Notes: a model not told the origin generated them from the letters alone. A stretch of DNA of 64,000 bases from Peribacillus huizhouensis (GCF_014138605.1 NZ_JACJHX010000001.1:434001-498000); one strand, 5' to 3'; counted from the stretch's first letter, positions 42,907 through 54,449 are shown. Numbers and translations are program-made.

Positions 42907-43851
42907 TTATTGCTTATACATTTGTTGATATTGTTTAAATTCCTTTTCCGAGCAATTCACAAAGTGCCCTGGCCTTACTTCACGCATTTTCACATCATCG
43001 GTTTCACTATAATTGTGAATATTCGGGTTGTAAACTATACGTTGTCTCAGACGTTCACTTTCAGGATCTGGAAGTGGGATTGCCGAAAGCAGAGATTGAG
43101 TATATGGGTGAATTGGATTGTTATACAAATCATCACTTGGTGCAAGTTCAACTAATTTCCCAAAATACATAACTCCGATTCGATCACTGATGTATTTAAC
43201 CATGGAGAGATCGTGTGCGATAAAGAGGTATGTTAAACCATGTTCAATTTGTAATTTTTTTAATAGATTCACGACTTGTGCCTGAATGGATACATCCAAT
43301 GCTGAAATCGGTTCATCCGCAATGATGAATTCCGGTTTCACAGCTAATGCACGGGCTATTCCGATACGTTGACGTTGTCCACCGGAGAATTCATGTGGGT
43401 ATCGATTGGCATGTTCCCGGTTTAACCCTACTGTTTCAAGCAAACTGTATACTCGTTCAGCTCTCTCTTTTGATGATTTCGCCAAACCATGAATATCAAT
43501 TCCTTCAGCGATAATATCAATGACCTTCATCCGCGGGTTTAAAGATGCGTATGGATCTTGGAAAATCATTTGCATTTTCCGGTTAAAATCCTTTAATTGA
43601 TTTTTATTTTTAGACCCATGAACATTTTCGCCATCAAAAATAACTTCGCCATCGGTTGCATCGTATAGGCGAATGATTGTTCGACCAGTCGTTGATTTGC
43701 CGCAACCTGATTCACCGACAAGTCCTAATGTTTCACCTTTGTAAATATCGAAAGAAATACCATCAATAGCTTTAACCATATTTGGCTTTCCAACATTGAA
43801 GTATTGCTTTAGATTTTTTATTTCCAGTAATTTCTCACGTTCAGCCATCAT
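42907..43851 (-). CDS. oppF: Oligopeptide ABC transporter, ATP-binding protein OppF
   Basis: 314 residues. Walker [18 protein letters not shown] near residue 46, Q-loop [16 protein letters not shown], signature [15 protein letters not shown] near 158, Walker [16 protein letters not shown]-loop IAHDL. C-terminal oligopeptide/dipeptide extension [14 protein letters not shown]. Partners OppD for peptide import used for nutrition and signalling peptides. The ATG at 43851 overlaps the oppD stop by 4 bp. Confidence 0.96.
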   Translation of the reverse strand: MMAEREKLLEIKNLKQYFNVGKPNMVKAIDGISFDIYKGETLGLVGESGCGKSTTGRTIIRLYDATDGEVIFDGENVHGSKNKNQLKDFNRKMQMIFQDPYASLNPRMKVIDIIAEGIDIHGLAKSSKERAERVYSLLETVGLNREHANRYPHEFSGGQRQRIGIARALAVKPEFIIADEPISALDVSIQAQVVNLLKKLQIEHGLTYLFIAHDLSMVKYISDRIGVMYFGKLVELAPSDDLYNNPIHPYTQSLLSAIPLPDPESERLRQRIVYNPNIHNYSETDDVKMREVRPGHFVNCSEKEFKQYQQMYKQ

Positions 43852-44891
43852 TGCCCCTCCTGTCCAGCTTGGAATTGTTTCATCCGTTTGACTACAGCTG
43901 CTGGCGGATCGACTTTCGGTGCATCAGGGTGCAATAACCAAGTTGCCGCATAATGTGTGTCAGAGACTTTAAACATAGGCGGTTGTTCTTCTAAATCTAT
44001 TTGCATTGCATATTCATTACGTGGAGCAAATGCGTCACCTACTGGCGGATGCAAAAGATTTGGCGGAGTTCCTGGAATCGCATATAAGGCTTCCTCTGTC
44101 GAATCCAAGCTCGGCATTGAGCTAATTAATCCCCATGTATATGGATGTTTTGGATTATAGAAAATTTCGTCTACCGTTCCAATTTCAACAATTTTCCCGG
44201 CATACATAACCGCTACCCGATCTGCAACATTGGCAACAACACCAAGGTCATGCGTAATGAAGATAATTGAAGTATCAATTTTCTTCTGCAATTCTTTCAT
44301 TAATTCAAGAATTTGGGCTTGAATCGTTACATCAAGCGCTGTTGTTGGCTCGTCTGCAATCAAAACCTTTGGATTACATGCAAGAGCAATTGCAATAACG
44401 ACGCGCTGTCTCATCCCACCAGAAAATTGATGTGGATATTGATCAAAGCGTTGCTCAGGATTCGGAATCCCAACCATGCTCAGCAATTCAAGAGCCCGTT
44501 TTTTTGCTTCACTCTTACTAGCATTCTGATGCTTAATAATCGGTTCCATGATTTGCTTACCAACTTTAATTGTCGGGTTTAAAGATGTCATTGGATCTTG
44601 GAAGATCAAAGAAATGTCTTTCCCACGAACTTTTTGCATCTTTTTTTCACTTAAATGAGCTAAATCATTCCCATCGAAAAGAATTTCCCCACTCTTTATT
44701 TCCGAGTTTTGCGGTGGCAAAAGGCGCATAATCGCTTTTGTTGTTACCGATTTACCTGATCCCGATTCTCCTACTATTGCAAGTGTTTCACCTTTTTTCA
44801 ACTCAAAATTCACGCCACGAATCGCTTGAACTTCTCCTGAGAAGGTATGAAACGATATATTCAAATCCTTAACTTCTAATATGTTATCCAT
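43848..44891 (-). CDS. oppD: Oligopeptide ABC transporter, ATP-binding protein OppD
   Basis: 347 residues. Walker A AIVGESGSGKSVTTKAI near 38, LIFQDPMTSLNPTIKVG, signature FSGGMRQRVVIAIAL near 155, Walker B KVLIADEPTTALDVT, and the oligopeptide C-terminal domain (YTWGLISSMPSLDS). Start ATG at 44891 lies 6 nt from GGTAGGTG; three upstream codons are excluded. Follows oppC by 16 bp. Confidence 0.96.
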   Translation of the reverse strand: MDNILEVKDLNISFHTFSGEVQAIRGVNFELKKGETLAIVGESGSGKSVTTKAIMRLLPPQNSEIKSGEILFDGNDLAHLSEKKMQKVRGKDISLIFQDPMTSLNPTIKVGKQIMEPIIKHQNASKSEAKKRALELLSMVGIPNPEQRFDQYPHQFSGGMRQRVVIAIALACNPKVLIADEPTTALDVTIQAQILELMKELQKKIDTSIIFITHDLGVVANVADRVAVMYAGKIVEIGTVDEIFYNPKHPYTWGLISSMPSLDSTEEALYAIPGTPPNLLHPPVGDAFAPRNEYAMQIDLEEQPPMFKVSDTHYAATWLLHPDAPKVDPPAAVVKRMKQFQAGQEGQ

Positions 44892-44907
44892 CTTTTTCAC
44901 CTACCTA

Positions 44908-45936
44908 TTAATCGCGCATTTTCGGATCCAATGCATCACGGATTCCGTCTGCAATCATGTTAAAGCAAATCATGATGATACTGATAAATACTGCTGGGAA
45001 AATCATTAAGTGTGGATACAATCTCAATGTTTTAAATCCATCATCAATTAATGTACCTAATGAAGCTAGTGGAGATTGAAGCCCTAATCCGATGAAACTT
45101 AAGAATGCTTCAAAGAATATCGCATTCGGAATCGTAAACATTGTGTTAATAATGATAACACCAGCTAAGTTTGGCAATAAATGTTTGAAAATGATTTTAC
45201 TATGAGAGTTTCCAAGTGTTCTTGAAGCAAGTACATATTCTTGTTCTTTCAACTTAAGTACTTGAGCTCTAACAACCCGCGCCATTGTTGTCCAGCCTGT
45301 AATAGCTAGTGCAATTGTAATCGACATAATCCCTGGTTTGAAAACGAGGATCATTAAAATCACGACAACAAGGTTTGGTATTCCAGAAATGACTTCAATA
45401 ACACGCTGCATCATACTATCCAGTCTGCCACCAAAGTAACCTGATATTGCTCCATAGGTTACGCCAATTACCATATCAAGCAATGCAGCCAAGAAAGCGA
45501 TATATAAGGAAATTTGAATTCCTTTTGCCACACGAGTAAATAAATCACGGCCTAAAGAATCTGTCCCGAACCAGAAGTATTCGTCAATATTCTTCTGTTC
45601 ATAAACATCAACAACCGTTCCATCATTTCGAACAGTAGTCCCATCAAAGGGTAACCAGCTTACATTTTCCAATGCTGGGATTTTGGCAGGCAGATTTGTA
45701 CGTTTTAAATTTTGGTCATTTGTTCCATGACCGCTAATTAAAGGACCTACAAAGGCAAGAATAATGACTAATAACATGACTACGATACTAACAAGAGCTG
45801 CTTTATTCTTTCTTATTCTCAGCCATGAATCTTGCCAGAAATTTAAGCTAGGCTTACCCAGTGCCTCACTTAAGGAAGCATCTAGAATGGCAGGAGCAAA
45901 CTTATCTTTACTTATTTTCATATCTTCTTTTGCCAT
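44908..45936 (-). CDS. oppC: Oligopeptide ABC transporter, permease OppC
   Basis: 342 residues, six membrane segments. Long cytoplasmic N terminus (1-40), first span ALVSIVVMLLVIILAFVG, EAA loop in SRTLGNSHSKIIFKHLLPN near residue 240, last span FPAVFISIIMICFNMIADGIRD. Start codon ATG overlaps the oppB stop (TAATG). Confidence 0.95.
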   Translation of the reverse strand: MAKEDMKISKDKFAPAILDASLSEALGKPSLNFWQDSWLRIRKNKAALVSIVVMLLVIILAFVGPLISGHGTNDQNLKRTNLPAKIPALENVSWLPFDGTTVRNDGTVVDVYEQKNIDEYFWFGTDSLGRDLFTRVAKGIQISLYIAFLAALLDMVIGVTYGAISGYFGGRLDSMMQRVIEVISGIPNLVVVILMILVFKPGIMSITIALAITGWTTMARVVRAQVLKLKEQEYVLASRTLGNSHSKIIFKHLLPNLAGVIIINTMFTIPNAIFFEAFLSFIGLGLQSPLASLGTLIDDGFKTLRLYPHLMIFPAVFISIIMICFNMIADGIRDALDPKMRD

Positions 45937-46865
45937 TACTTTTTACCCCCTGACAACCTAATACGCGGATCAATAACACCATAAAGAATATCCACTACAA
46001 GGATAATGACAACAAACATAAATGAGAATAACAGAGTCGTTCCCATAATAACGGAATAATCATTTACCGTTATAGACTTAACAAATTGTTCCCCGATTCC
46101 CGGGATGGCAAATATCTGCTCAATAACGAGAGAACCCGTCATTAGGGACACCGCTAGAGGTCCTAGCACTGTTATTACTGGGATTAACGCATTTCGTAAT
46201 CCATGTTTAAAGGCCACTTCTAAACTACTTGCCCCCTTCGCTTTCGCAAGGGTAATATAATCCGAACCTAATACATCAATCATTTCTGTTCTCATAAATC
46301 GAGCCGTAATGGCGATAGGGAACATTGCTAGAGCTATCGTAGGCATAATGGTATAGTCCCAGCCCTTCCAGAACAAAACTGGTAACCAGCCTAGTTTAAC
46401 ACCGATATAATATTGCATGACTCCTGCAAAGACAAAGTTAGGAATCGATTTACCAAGAACAGCTATGAATGTTGCTCCATAATCGACCCAAGTATTTTGT
46501 CTTAAAGCGCTGATTACACCAAGCACAATCCCGATAATCGTACCGAAAAAGATGGCTTGAAATCCTAATTGTAGGGATGGCTGAATGCGTTCAATCAATA
46601 ATTGTGTTACTGGAACATTATTAAACTGGAACGAAATTCCTAAATCACCTTTGAATAAACCACCTATATATTGTGCGTACTGTACAGCTACAGGCTGATC
46701 TAATCCATATTTATCCTTCATGATTTGTAACTGATCAGGTGATAATTTTCCCGCAGCGGAAAAAGGTGTTCCTGGTATCAATTTCATCAAGAAGAAGGTA
46801 AGGCTTGCAATAACAAATAAGGTTATTAACATATAGATAAACCTTTTTGTAATATATCTAGCCAT
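45936..46865 (-). CDS. oppB: Oligopeptide ABC transporter, permease OppB
   Basis: 309 residues, six membrane segments. N terminus MARYITKRFIYMLITLFVIASLTFFLMKL, Gly-rich substrate-loop region, EAA loop ITLAKAKGASSLEVAFKHGLRNALIP near 205. Start ATG at 46865 is 7 nt after AGGAGG. It is separated from oppA by a large stem-loop rather than by the few bases found between the other opp genes. Confidence 0.95.
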   Translation of the reverse strand: MARYITKRFIYMLITLFVIASLTFFLMKLIPGTPFSAAGKLSPDQLQIMKDKYGLDQPVAVQYAQYIGGLFKGDLGISFQFNNVPVTQLLIERIQPSLQLGFQAIFFGTIIGIVLGVISALRQNTWVDYGATFIAVLGKSIPNFVFAGVMQYYIGVKLGWLPVLFWKGWDYTIMPTIALAMFPIAITARFMRTEMIDVLGSDYITLAKAKGASSLEVAFKHGLRNALIPVITVLGPLAVSLMTGSLVIEQIFAIPGIGEQFVKSITVNDYSVIMGTTLLFSFMFVVIILVVDILYGVIDPRIRLSGGKK

Positions 46866-46914
46866 TTGCACACCTCCTGCATATTCAAATTTTCTCTATA
46901 ATTCGACAATTTTT

Positions 46915-47048
46915 TTAATAGGGAAAAGAGGATGTCCCAGAAGGGTCTTACCTCGCATTTTTCATACTGTTGAAAGGAAAAGAAATATCCTTACATACAA
47001 GATAATAGAAGTTGCGGGGTTTGACCCTGGCTTTGAGACAGCCTCTCT
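46915..47048 (-). promoter_or_regulatory. Large stem-loop between oppA and oppB
   Basis: Minus strand AGAGAGGCTGTCTCA and AGGGTC..ACC pair with GGT..GACCCT and TGGGACATCCTCT; the whole hairpin spans about 130 nt. No T tail strong enough for full termination. Probably limits read-through and protects the oppA 3' end, giving more binding protein than permease. Confidence 0.6.
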
Positions 47049-47078
47049 TCAGCTTTTAAATCGTTTTATTATAGTATT

Positions 47079-48764
47079 CTATTCTTCAACTGTGATCCAT
47101 TTATAAGAATAGTTAGGACCAAATGGTAAAGCAACTAATCCTTTAACTTTAGTGTTAATAAGAATGTTATCTGCTTTTTGATAAGTTGGTGCCACGCCGT
47201 AATCTTCAGCTAAGAATACACGTTCTGCTTCTTGAAGTGTTGAAACGTACTCTTCTTGATTCGCTGCAACTTCTTCAGCCTTTTTAATTAACCCGTCATA
47301 TTTAGCGCTTGAATAGGTCATTTCATTATTCGGGCCATCTGTTAACCAAAGATCCGCAAATGTCATTGCATCTGGATAGTCAGGACCCCATCCAGAGTGA
47401 AGCAAATCATAGTTTCCAGCTTTTGCACGATCAAGACGAATTGCAAATGGAACACTCTCAAGATTCACTTTTAAACCAGGTAAGTTCGTTTCTAATTGGT
47501 TCTTAATATACTCGTCCACTTTTTTTGCTGAATCAGTGTCTCCGCCGAGATATCTAAGCTCAAGTTTGTCAATTCCAAGATCAGCCAACCCTTTTTCCCA
47601 TGCTGCTTTTGCTTCTTTAGCATTGAACACAATCAAATCGCCATTTTTCTCACGGAAATCTTTACCGTCTGGAGTCGAAACAAATTGTTTTGGTACAAAA
47701 TAATTCGCTGCAATTGAACCGTTGTTCAAAATGCTTGCTGCGATATCTTCTTTATTGAAAGCTTTCGCGATTGCTTCACGGATGTGAACATTCGCAAGTG
47801 CTGCATTTTTATAGTTCATTTTCACCCAAAATACAGATGGTTGAAGTGAACTAACCATTCTTTCATCACCTTGATATTGTGGAACAAGATCAGATGCTAA
47901 AATATCTGTGATATCTGCTTCTCCACCTTCAAATGCATTCACTTGTGCATTATTATCTTTAACTACGTTAAAGGTAATTTTCTTAAGGGAAACCGCCTTT
48001 GCTTCTCGGTAATTATCGTTCTTTTCAAGAGTCCATTCAGTAGCTGTAGGACCGTTCCAAGAAGTTATTTTGAAAGCACCATTTGATAATAGGTTTTCTG
48101 CATTACTTGCATAAGCATCGCCTTTTTCTTTAACAAACTTTTCATTTTGTGGATAGAATGTTGGGAATGCCATTAAGTCTTTCCAGTAAGGAAGAACTTT
48201 CTCAAATTTAACTTCTAAAGTTTTTTCATCTAAAGCTTTAATACCTAAAGTATTTAAATCAAATTCTTTTTTGGCAACTGCAGCATCAGTAATTTCTTGA
48301 GCGCCTGCAATTTTTCCATTCATCATATATGGGCCATACTCTGAAGCAGTAGCAGGATCAATCGCACGCTGCCAAGCGTATACGAAATCATTTGCTGTCA
48401 CTGGGTCTCCATTAGACCATTTTGCGTCTACAAGCTTAAATGTTACAGTCTTCCCGTCTTCACTTACTTTTGGCTCTCCGTCTACTAAAGCCGGAACAGA
48501 ACTACCATCTTTGTCTGCTGTGTAAAGACCTTCGTTAATACTATTTAATACGTTAAAACCAATTTCGTCTGTCGTCTTAACAGAATCCAATGTTGGAATT
48601 TCAGATCTACTTAGGACTTTAATTTCTTGTGCTACATTAGATGTTTTTGCACCGTCAGACTTTTTATCGCCTTTGTCTGCACTGTTCCCGCCACCACATG
48701 CTGCCAAGAAAACACTGAGAACTAATGTCAAGGTCAAAAGCAGTGAATATTTAGATTTTTTCAA
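47079..48764 (-). CDS. oppA: Oligopeptide-binding lipoprotein OppA
   Basis: 561 residues. Signal peptide with lipobox LAACGGG (Cys23), Lys/Asp-rich linker, then SBP family 5 domain with LSRSEIPTLDSVKT at the N lobe, WSNGDPVTANDFVYAWQRAIDP near 125 and GWGPDYPDAMTFADLW near 455. Captures extracellular peptides and hands them to OppBC; in Bacillus also takes up Phr/competence signalling peptides. First gene of oppABCDF. Confidence 0.96.
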   Translation of the reverse strand: MKKSKYSLLLTLTLVLSVFLAACGGGNSADKGDKKSDGAKTSNVAQEIKVLSRSEIPTLDSVKTTDEIGFNVLNSINEGLYTADKDGSSVPALVDGEPKVSEDGKTVTFKLVDAKWSNGDPVTANDFVYAWQRAIDPATASEYGPYMMNGKIAGAQEITDAAVAKKEFDLNTLGIKALDEKTLEVKFEKVLPYWKDLMAFPTFYPQNEKFVKEKGDAYASNAENLLSNGAFKITSWNGPTATEWTLEKNDNYREAKAVSLKKITFNVVKDNNAQVNAFEGGEADITDILASDLVPQYQGDERMVSSLQPSVFWVKMNYKNAALANVHIREAIAKAFNKEDIAASILNNGSIAANYFVPKQFVSTPDGKDFREKNGDLIVFNAKEAKAAWEKGLADLGIDKLELRYLGGDTDSAKKVDEYIKNQLETNLPGLKVNLESVPFAIRLDRAKAGNYDLLHSGWGPDYPDAMTFADLWLTDGPNNEMTYSSAKYDGLIKKAEEVAANQEEYVSTLQEAERVFLAEDYGVAPTYQKADNILINTKVKGLVALPFGPNYSYKWITVEE

Positions 48765-49104
48765 AATTTCGACACCCTTCCCTATTTTTTGTGTAACATT
48801 TACTATTATACAAATAATTTAGAATTTGTATATAAATATTTAAAAATAATTTAATATCTAGTAGTCATTATTTAATAAATATGTATATTTAGTTTTTTCG
48901 CCAAAGAATTATAACATTAATTGCAATTTTCGTAAAATTAAGCCTTTTCATTGTTAAATTTTTACATAAGTATTTTTCTCAACATTTTTTAATCATCTTT
49001 TTTAAACAATTAATTATTATATTTAAATAATAGTAACTTATTGCATGTACCTCTTTATGTTTTGGTATACTTTTTTTAGTAACATTTAGAAAGGATTTTG
49101 GAAT
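48765..49104. other. oppA upstream region, very AT-rich
   Basis: Holds the opp promoter and that of the divergent gene. Too AT-rich to choose promoter elements with confidence; no ORF. Confidence 0.4.
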
Positions 49105-49452
49105 ATGAAAAAAACGATGATTTGGACAGGCGCAATGGTTTTGCTTTCTTTAATTTTATCGCTAGTCTTTTATCATGAGGTCACGTTACGTTCATTTCTT
49201 GATATGATCTTTTATATAGCTGGCTTCTTATTAACTTTCTCCTTATTTACGTTTGTACTACAAAAAGGTTTTTTTGACGTAATCCATTACAGCTTTCGCA
49301 AAGTACTGCCAAGTAAGAGTACAGAAACAGAAGAAAAAAGTGAAATCCGCAAGCTTTCTGAATTAATAACATTTAACCTTAGTGTCCCATTCTCAACTGG
49401 ATTCACTCTTTTACTCATTTTAATTATTGGTTTATATGTTTATTACTTATGA
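49105..49452 (+). CDS. DUF3899-type small membrane protein
   Basis: 115 residues. Three membrane spans: 5-25, 34-56 (LDMIFYIAGFLLTFSLFTFVLQKGFF) and 92-114. Between spans two and three is a charged cytoplasmic loop (SKSTETEEKSEIRKL). The motif FDVIHYSFRK and spacing resemble DUF3899. Function unknown. AAAGGAT precedes the ATG. Divergent from oppA and upstream of trpS. Confidence 0.68.
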   Translation: MKKTMIWTGAMVLLSLILSLVFYHEVTLRSFLDMIFYIAGFLLTFSLFTFVLQKGFFDVIHYSFRKVLPSKSTETEEKSEIRKLSELITFNLSVPFSTGFTLLLILIIGLYVYYL

Positions 49453-49571
49453 TATTTTGTAAAAATGGCGATGCTGTAAGGAAAATATGTAGATTTCAAC
49501 AGTAAATATCTCTACAATGAAAGAAGTAAACAAACTATTATTTTTTAAGTTTATACAGGGAGTGACAATAG

Positions 49572-50561
<990 letters not shown>

Positions 50562-50570
50562 AGGCGCAAT

Positions 50571-50604
50571 GACAGTTTGCATATCATGTAAACTGTCTTT
50601 TTTA
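50571..50604 (+). terminator. Terminator of trpS
   Basis: GACAGTTT-GCATATCATGT-AAACTGTC followed by TTTTTT. Confidence 0.88.
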
Positions 50605-50660
50605 ATTACAGTGGCAATCATTTATTTGTGGTACAACTTTATATCTTTGTTTGTACACAC

Positions 50661-50695
50661 AAATAAAGACGCCCTCACTTGCGACGTCTTTATCT
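50661..50695 (-). terminator. Probable terminator of yjbA
   Basis: Minus strand ATAAAGACG-TCGCAAGTGAGGG-CGTCTTTAT, with TTG after it. Confidence 0.6.
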
Positions 50696-50788
50696 TCCAT
50701 TTCTAGACTATGGCCAATCGAAGAAACGTAGGTGTTAGAACAGAACTAACAATTATTTAGGGAGGCCCCTTTCTAATTGAATGTCACT

Positions 50789-51547
50789 TTATAACATTGA
50801 CTGACTATCGCCGACTTCCATTTCCCATAACTTTTCAAAGAATGGTTGGCCTTTTACTAGATGCTCACACATGTGTAGATGTTGATCCGACCAGCCTGTT
50901 TTCATTTCTTCATATAACCCAAGCCAGGCTTCTTCGAAGTTCATCTCCTGTATACTTTCATATTTTTCTGGTGACCACTCTGTAAACCAGTAGCGAATTT
51001 CAGCTGTATGTTTCGCTGTAAATAGTTGATCCATAGCCATAAATAAAAGTTGCTTTAATTGGCGTTCTTTGCGAGTGAGACCTTTCATATAATTCGGTGA
51101 TGGAGATAAAATATGATATTCTTTTTCAGTTGGCTCATTTTCATTAAATGTGTATTCTAAAGCAGGATGGTTTTCAATCATGTCATATACAATTTGTTCT
51201 TGGCGTGGAATTAGCCTACTTTTCCGAATGGGAATATGATACCCAATAGTATCAATAGCCAGTATTCCACTTCCGTCTGTAATGACAAAACAATAATCCA
51301 ATTGGATTCTTTCATGATTCTTTCTTGCATAGGCTTTTTGATAAATATCATTGAGAAGCGCTTTCGGTAACTCAGACAGATCATTTTCTATGTAATGAAA
51401 AAGTGTAGACGAAATTTTCAAAAGCGGAACTTGATCGAGTAGTTCAATTCCGTCATCTTTTCTCCATTCATGAAAATGGCAAATATTGTAGCCGTTTTCT
51501 TCTCCTTCAAACCAATTCACCCAAACATCATGAAGATATAACATCAT
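50789..51547 (-). CDS. yjbA: UPF0736 family protein YjbA
   Basis: 252 residues. [41 protein letters not shown] at the N terminus is typical for UPF0736 (DUF3603). Acidic and Trp/His-rich, no membrane span. Same place as in B. subtilis (next to trpS). Function unknown. GCGAGGGGGC lies before tandem ATG codons. Confidence 0.83.
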   Translation of the reverse strand: MMLYLHDVWVNWFEGEENGYNICHFHEWRKDDGIELLDQVPLLKISSTLFHYIENDLSELPKALLNDIYQKAYARKNHERIQLDYCFVITDGSGILAIDTIGYHIPIRKSRLIPRQEQIVYDMIENHPALEYTFNENEPTEKEYHILSPSPNYMKGLTRKERQLKQLLFMAMDQLFTAKHTAEIRYWFTEWSPEKYESIQEMNFEEAWLGLYEEMKTGWSDQHLHMCEHLVKGQPFFEKLWEMEVGDSQSML

Positions 51548-51744
51548 TTGCCCCCTCGCTTACTTAGTTCTATTTGTCCATCAGTATAGGCAGATTTGAG
51601 AGATATTATTCCTTATTTAGGTAGTTGATTATTTTTCTTTTTTAAGAAACAAAGGTAACTTGAATTACATTACTTTACAGGTTTTCCCCTCATACAAATC
51701 ATTGGTTTATAGAGTTTTGCCCCCTCTTTCTCCAAAGCCCGTTC

Positions 51745-52509
51745 CTATTCCTTCAACTTAAAATCTTCAGATGATATCGCGAATGTTTTTTTTACTGTAA
51801 GATCTTTTTTCTGTCTTACTAAAAAATAACCCGCAGTGTACCCAAGCATTTTCGGATATGGTGATTTCCCAAGCAAAAGTTGGTCATGTTTTCTCTCAAT
51901 ACGTTTCAGATGAATATTTTCTTTAAGATATTTCTTCCAAAAAAGCTGAAGCTGCTCATCCGAATATAAGTCGGTCCAATTCGCTAAGTAATCTTTTCCT
52001 AGATAGGTCATGACAGCATGTTCCGCTAAACCCTCCATTACCATTCGATCAAGCAAAGTGAAATCATTTTCATGTTTCTTAACTGCAGCTATCCTGCATA
52101 CATGATGATATTCATGAATAAACACTGCAGTAAGTTCCTTCAAACTAATATCTGGTCGGACAAAGAGGAATATATGATTTCGAAAGGCTAAACCAGATTT
52201 CTTATCGGTCACACGATTAAATAATCCTCCAGCATTCATTGGAAAAATATATATCGGAATATCTGGACCTTGCCATAATCTTTGAAAGCGCTGATAAATA
52301 ACCTTCATTTCCCGCCAAATATCATCTGAAACTAGAACTTCTGCATCTTTTTTAGCTTGCGAAGGATCTCTATACATCCCATGTTGCAATAACATTTGGT
52401 AAATGTGATTAGGACTCATTTTAGGGAACTCTTTTGCTAACTGTTTACATATTTCGATTGGGTTATTATTATCCATCAGCCATCTATTCGTTTCAACAAT
52501 TCCCATCAT
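51745..52509 (-). CDS. yjaZ: DUF2268-type putative zinc protease YjaZ
   Basis: About 254 residues. Zinc-protease motif TAVFIHEYHHVCR (HExxH) near residue 148, a further Glu/His site in VMEGLAEHAVMTYLG, and the C-terminal LGYTAGYFLVRQKK. No signal peptide from this start, so cytoplasmic. GGGGTGAGG runs into two ATGs (52509, 52506); the 25-codon upstream extension is unlikely. Same position as B. subtilis yjaZ. Confidence 0.8.
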   Translation of the reverse strand: MMGIVETNRWLMDNNNPIEICKQLAKEFPKMSPNHIYQMLLQHGMYRDPSQAKKDAEVLVSDDIWREMKVIYQRFQRLWQGPDIPIYIFPMNAGGLFNRVTDKKSGLAFRNHIFLFVRPDISLKELTAVFIHEYHHVCRIAAVKKHENDFTLLDRMVMEGLAEHAVMTYLGKDYLANWTDLYSDEQLQLFWKKYLKENIHLKRIERKHDQLLLGKSPYPKMLGYTAGYFLVRQKKDLTVKKTFAISSEDFKLKE

Positions 52510-52693
52510 CCTCACCCCGCCCCTGTTTTTTCCATCATATGCTAGGAAGCATATGATGAGACAGACGAAGTATGATATTTCCACTAAATAGTTTTATAGA
52601 TTTTCCAATCATCTATACATAGGAATGATTAAGAGTAGTGGTTATCGAAGCTTTAGATTTATTGCTACCAACTTTTTTTCGTTTCTTCATACA

Positions 52694-52803
52694 CAATAGC
52701 GGTGATACGGAGCCGAATTTTGAGATAATCACTAAAAAAAATAAGTATATCACCTAAGAAAATTGGCTTTAGGAAAAGCTGCGAAATCCCGTTCCCATGT
52801 CCT
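52694..52803 (+). repeat. Dispersed repeat family 2, 3' part only
   Basis: ACAATAGCGGTGATACGGAG, CGAATTTTGAGATAATC, AAATTGGCTTTAGGAAAAGC and CGAAATCCCGTTCCCATGTC follow the order of 40929-41034. The CACCATTTACC end is missing. Confidence 0.55.
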
Positions 52804-52969
52804 ACACGCAAAAAAGATTCTCTTCACATTTGGATGTCGAAATCTAAGGCTAAGACAACATTACTACTAAATCGTTCAAATGAAGTGTATATAACACTAT
52901 GATCTAGAAATGATGTGCAGTCTTTATCCTTCGGACATCCTAAAATGTATCAGAGAATCTATCGATTAT

Positions 52970-53205
52970 TTATCTCGTATTAACGGAAAAGTCAAGACTT
53001 AACGCTGTGAACTTCAGCCGTTTAGTTGAGGCCCACAGGATGTGAGTCACTCAGACGAAAGACTATAGGACACGGGCTACATAGTCTGAGCTCGTTGAAT
53101 TGGTTTGACTGTCGGGTTGATCGAAGCGAAAGCAAAGATCTTAGCGACTGTCAAACTGGACTAAAAATCAGTGGGGTTAAAGCCCCCACTGATTGAAGTT
53201 TCACT
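52970..53205 (+). ncRNA. Structured element (family 3), second long copy; likely also fabF terminator
   Basis: In plus orientation: TTATCTCGTATTAACGG start, TTTAGTTGAGGCCCACAGGA, CTCAGAC/GTCTGAG stem with an inner AGGAC loop, TTTGACTGTCG ... CGACTGTCAAA stem, and the terminal AATCAGTGGGG/CCCCACTGATT hairpin, then AAGTTTCACTTAT next to the fabF stop. The nested 36358-36467 domain is deleted. The terminal hairpin with TTTTTAG on the minus strand is the only visible fabF terminator. Confidence 0.55.
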
Positions 53206-53207
53206 TA

Positions 53208-54449
53208 TTATTCTTCATATTTCTTTAAAACAATTGTTGCATTATGACCACCGAATCCCAATGAGTTGCTTAGCGCAGCCGTAACCTCAGCTTTACGAGC
53301 TGTATTAGCAACATAATCTAAGTCACAGTCTGGGTCTGGATTTTCCAAGTTAATCGTCGGTGGCAAGATGCAATCACGAATAGCCAGTGCGGTAAAAATT
53401 GCTTCAACACCGCCTGCTGCTCCTAACAAATGACCAGTCATCGATTTAGTCGAGCTTATCGCCAAGTTATTTGCATGTTGGCCAAAAACTTCTTTTATTG
53501 CCATTGTTTCGTATTTATCATTATAAGCTGTACTCGTGCCATGCGCATTAATATACTGAATCTCTTCCGGTGAAAGGCCCGCATCAGAAATCGCTTGTTT
53601 CATTGCTCTTGCTCCACCCTCACCGCCAGGAGCTGGAGCAGTTATATGGTATGCATCTCCAGTTGATCCGTATCCGACAATTTCACAGTAAATAGTGGCG
53701 CCGCGTTTTTGTGCAAACTCCAAATCTTCCAAAATGATAATACCGGCACCTTCTCCAATTACAAAGCCATCACGATTTGCATCGAAAGGACGGCTCGCAG
53801 TACTCGGATCAGGATTTGTTGATAAGGCAGTATTCGCGCAAAAGCCAGCAACTGCCATCTTCGTGATCGGGGCTTCTGCTCCACCCGTAATCATAGCATC
53901 AGCGTCACCTCGTTGAACCGCCTTGAATGCATCACCGATTGAGTTTGTTCCAGATGCACATGCCGTTACTGTACATGAGTTGATCCCTTTAGCACCTAGA
54001 GCAATCGATACTTGACCTGATGCCATATCTGGAATCATCATAGGAACGAAGAACGGACTTACCCTCTTATAGCCCCGATTTAAAAAGGTCTCGTGTTGGT
54101 TTTCGAACGTTTCCATTCCACCGATTCCTGAACCAATCCATACACCAATTCGATCAGCGTTTGTATCATTAATTTCTAAATTAGCATCTTGGACAGCCAT
54201 TGTGGCAGCCGCTACAGCATAATGCGTGAAACGATCCATCTTTCGAGCTTCTTTACGGTCAACATATTCTTCAACGTTAAATTCTTTTAATTCTGCCGCT
54301 ACTTTTGCAGGATATTCATCTGCATTCAATCGCGTTAATGGACCGATACCTGATTTACCTTCAAGTATATTTTCCCATGTTGTTTTTGCAGTATTCCCTA
54401 GTGGGGTAACAGCACCAATTCCCGTTACAACAACTCTTCTTTTCGTCAT
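53208..54449 (-). CDS. fabF: 3-oxoacyl-[acyl-carrier-protein] synthase II (FabF)
   Basis: Elongating condensing enzyme. 413 residues. Thiolase fold with catalytic Cys in [16 protein letters not shown] near 164, first His in [14 protein letters not shown] near 304 and second His in [17 protein letters not shown] near 341. Start ATG at 54449 after AAGGGAG. Follows fabH by 48 bp in one FapR-controlled operon, as in B. subtilis. Confidence 0.97.
   Translation of the reverse strand: MTKRRVVVTGIGAVTPLGNTAKTTWENILEGKSGIGPLTRLNADEYPAKVAAELKEFNVEEYVDRKEARKMDRFTHYAVAAATMAVQDANLEINDTNADRIGVWIGSGIGGMETFENQHETFLNRGYKRVSPFFVPMMIPDMASGQVSIALGAKGINSCTVTACASGTNSIGDAFKAVQRGDADAMITGGAEAPITKMAVAGFCANTALSTNPDPSTASRPFDANRDGFVIGEGAGIIILEDLEFAQKRGATIYCEIVGYGSTGDAYHITAPAPGGEGGARAMKQAISDAGLSPEEIQYINAHGTSTAYNDKYETMAIKEVFGQHANNLAISSTKSMTGHLLGAAGGVEAIFTALAIRDCILPPTINLENPDPDCDLDYVANTARKAEVTAALSNSLGFGGHNATIVLKKYEE

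Noticed and set aside
42740..42928. 62-codon hydrophobic ORF between spx and oppF
   Set aside because: No ribosome site, overlaps the opp terminator and the oppF 3' end, and composition follows local AT-richness.
49453..49571. T-box leader for trpS
   Set aside because: Too short, and no specifier or TGGNACCGCG-type T-box motif is visible.
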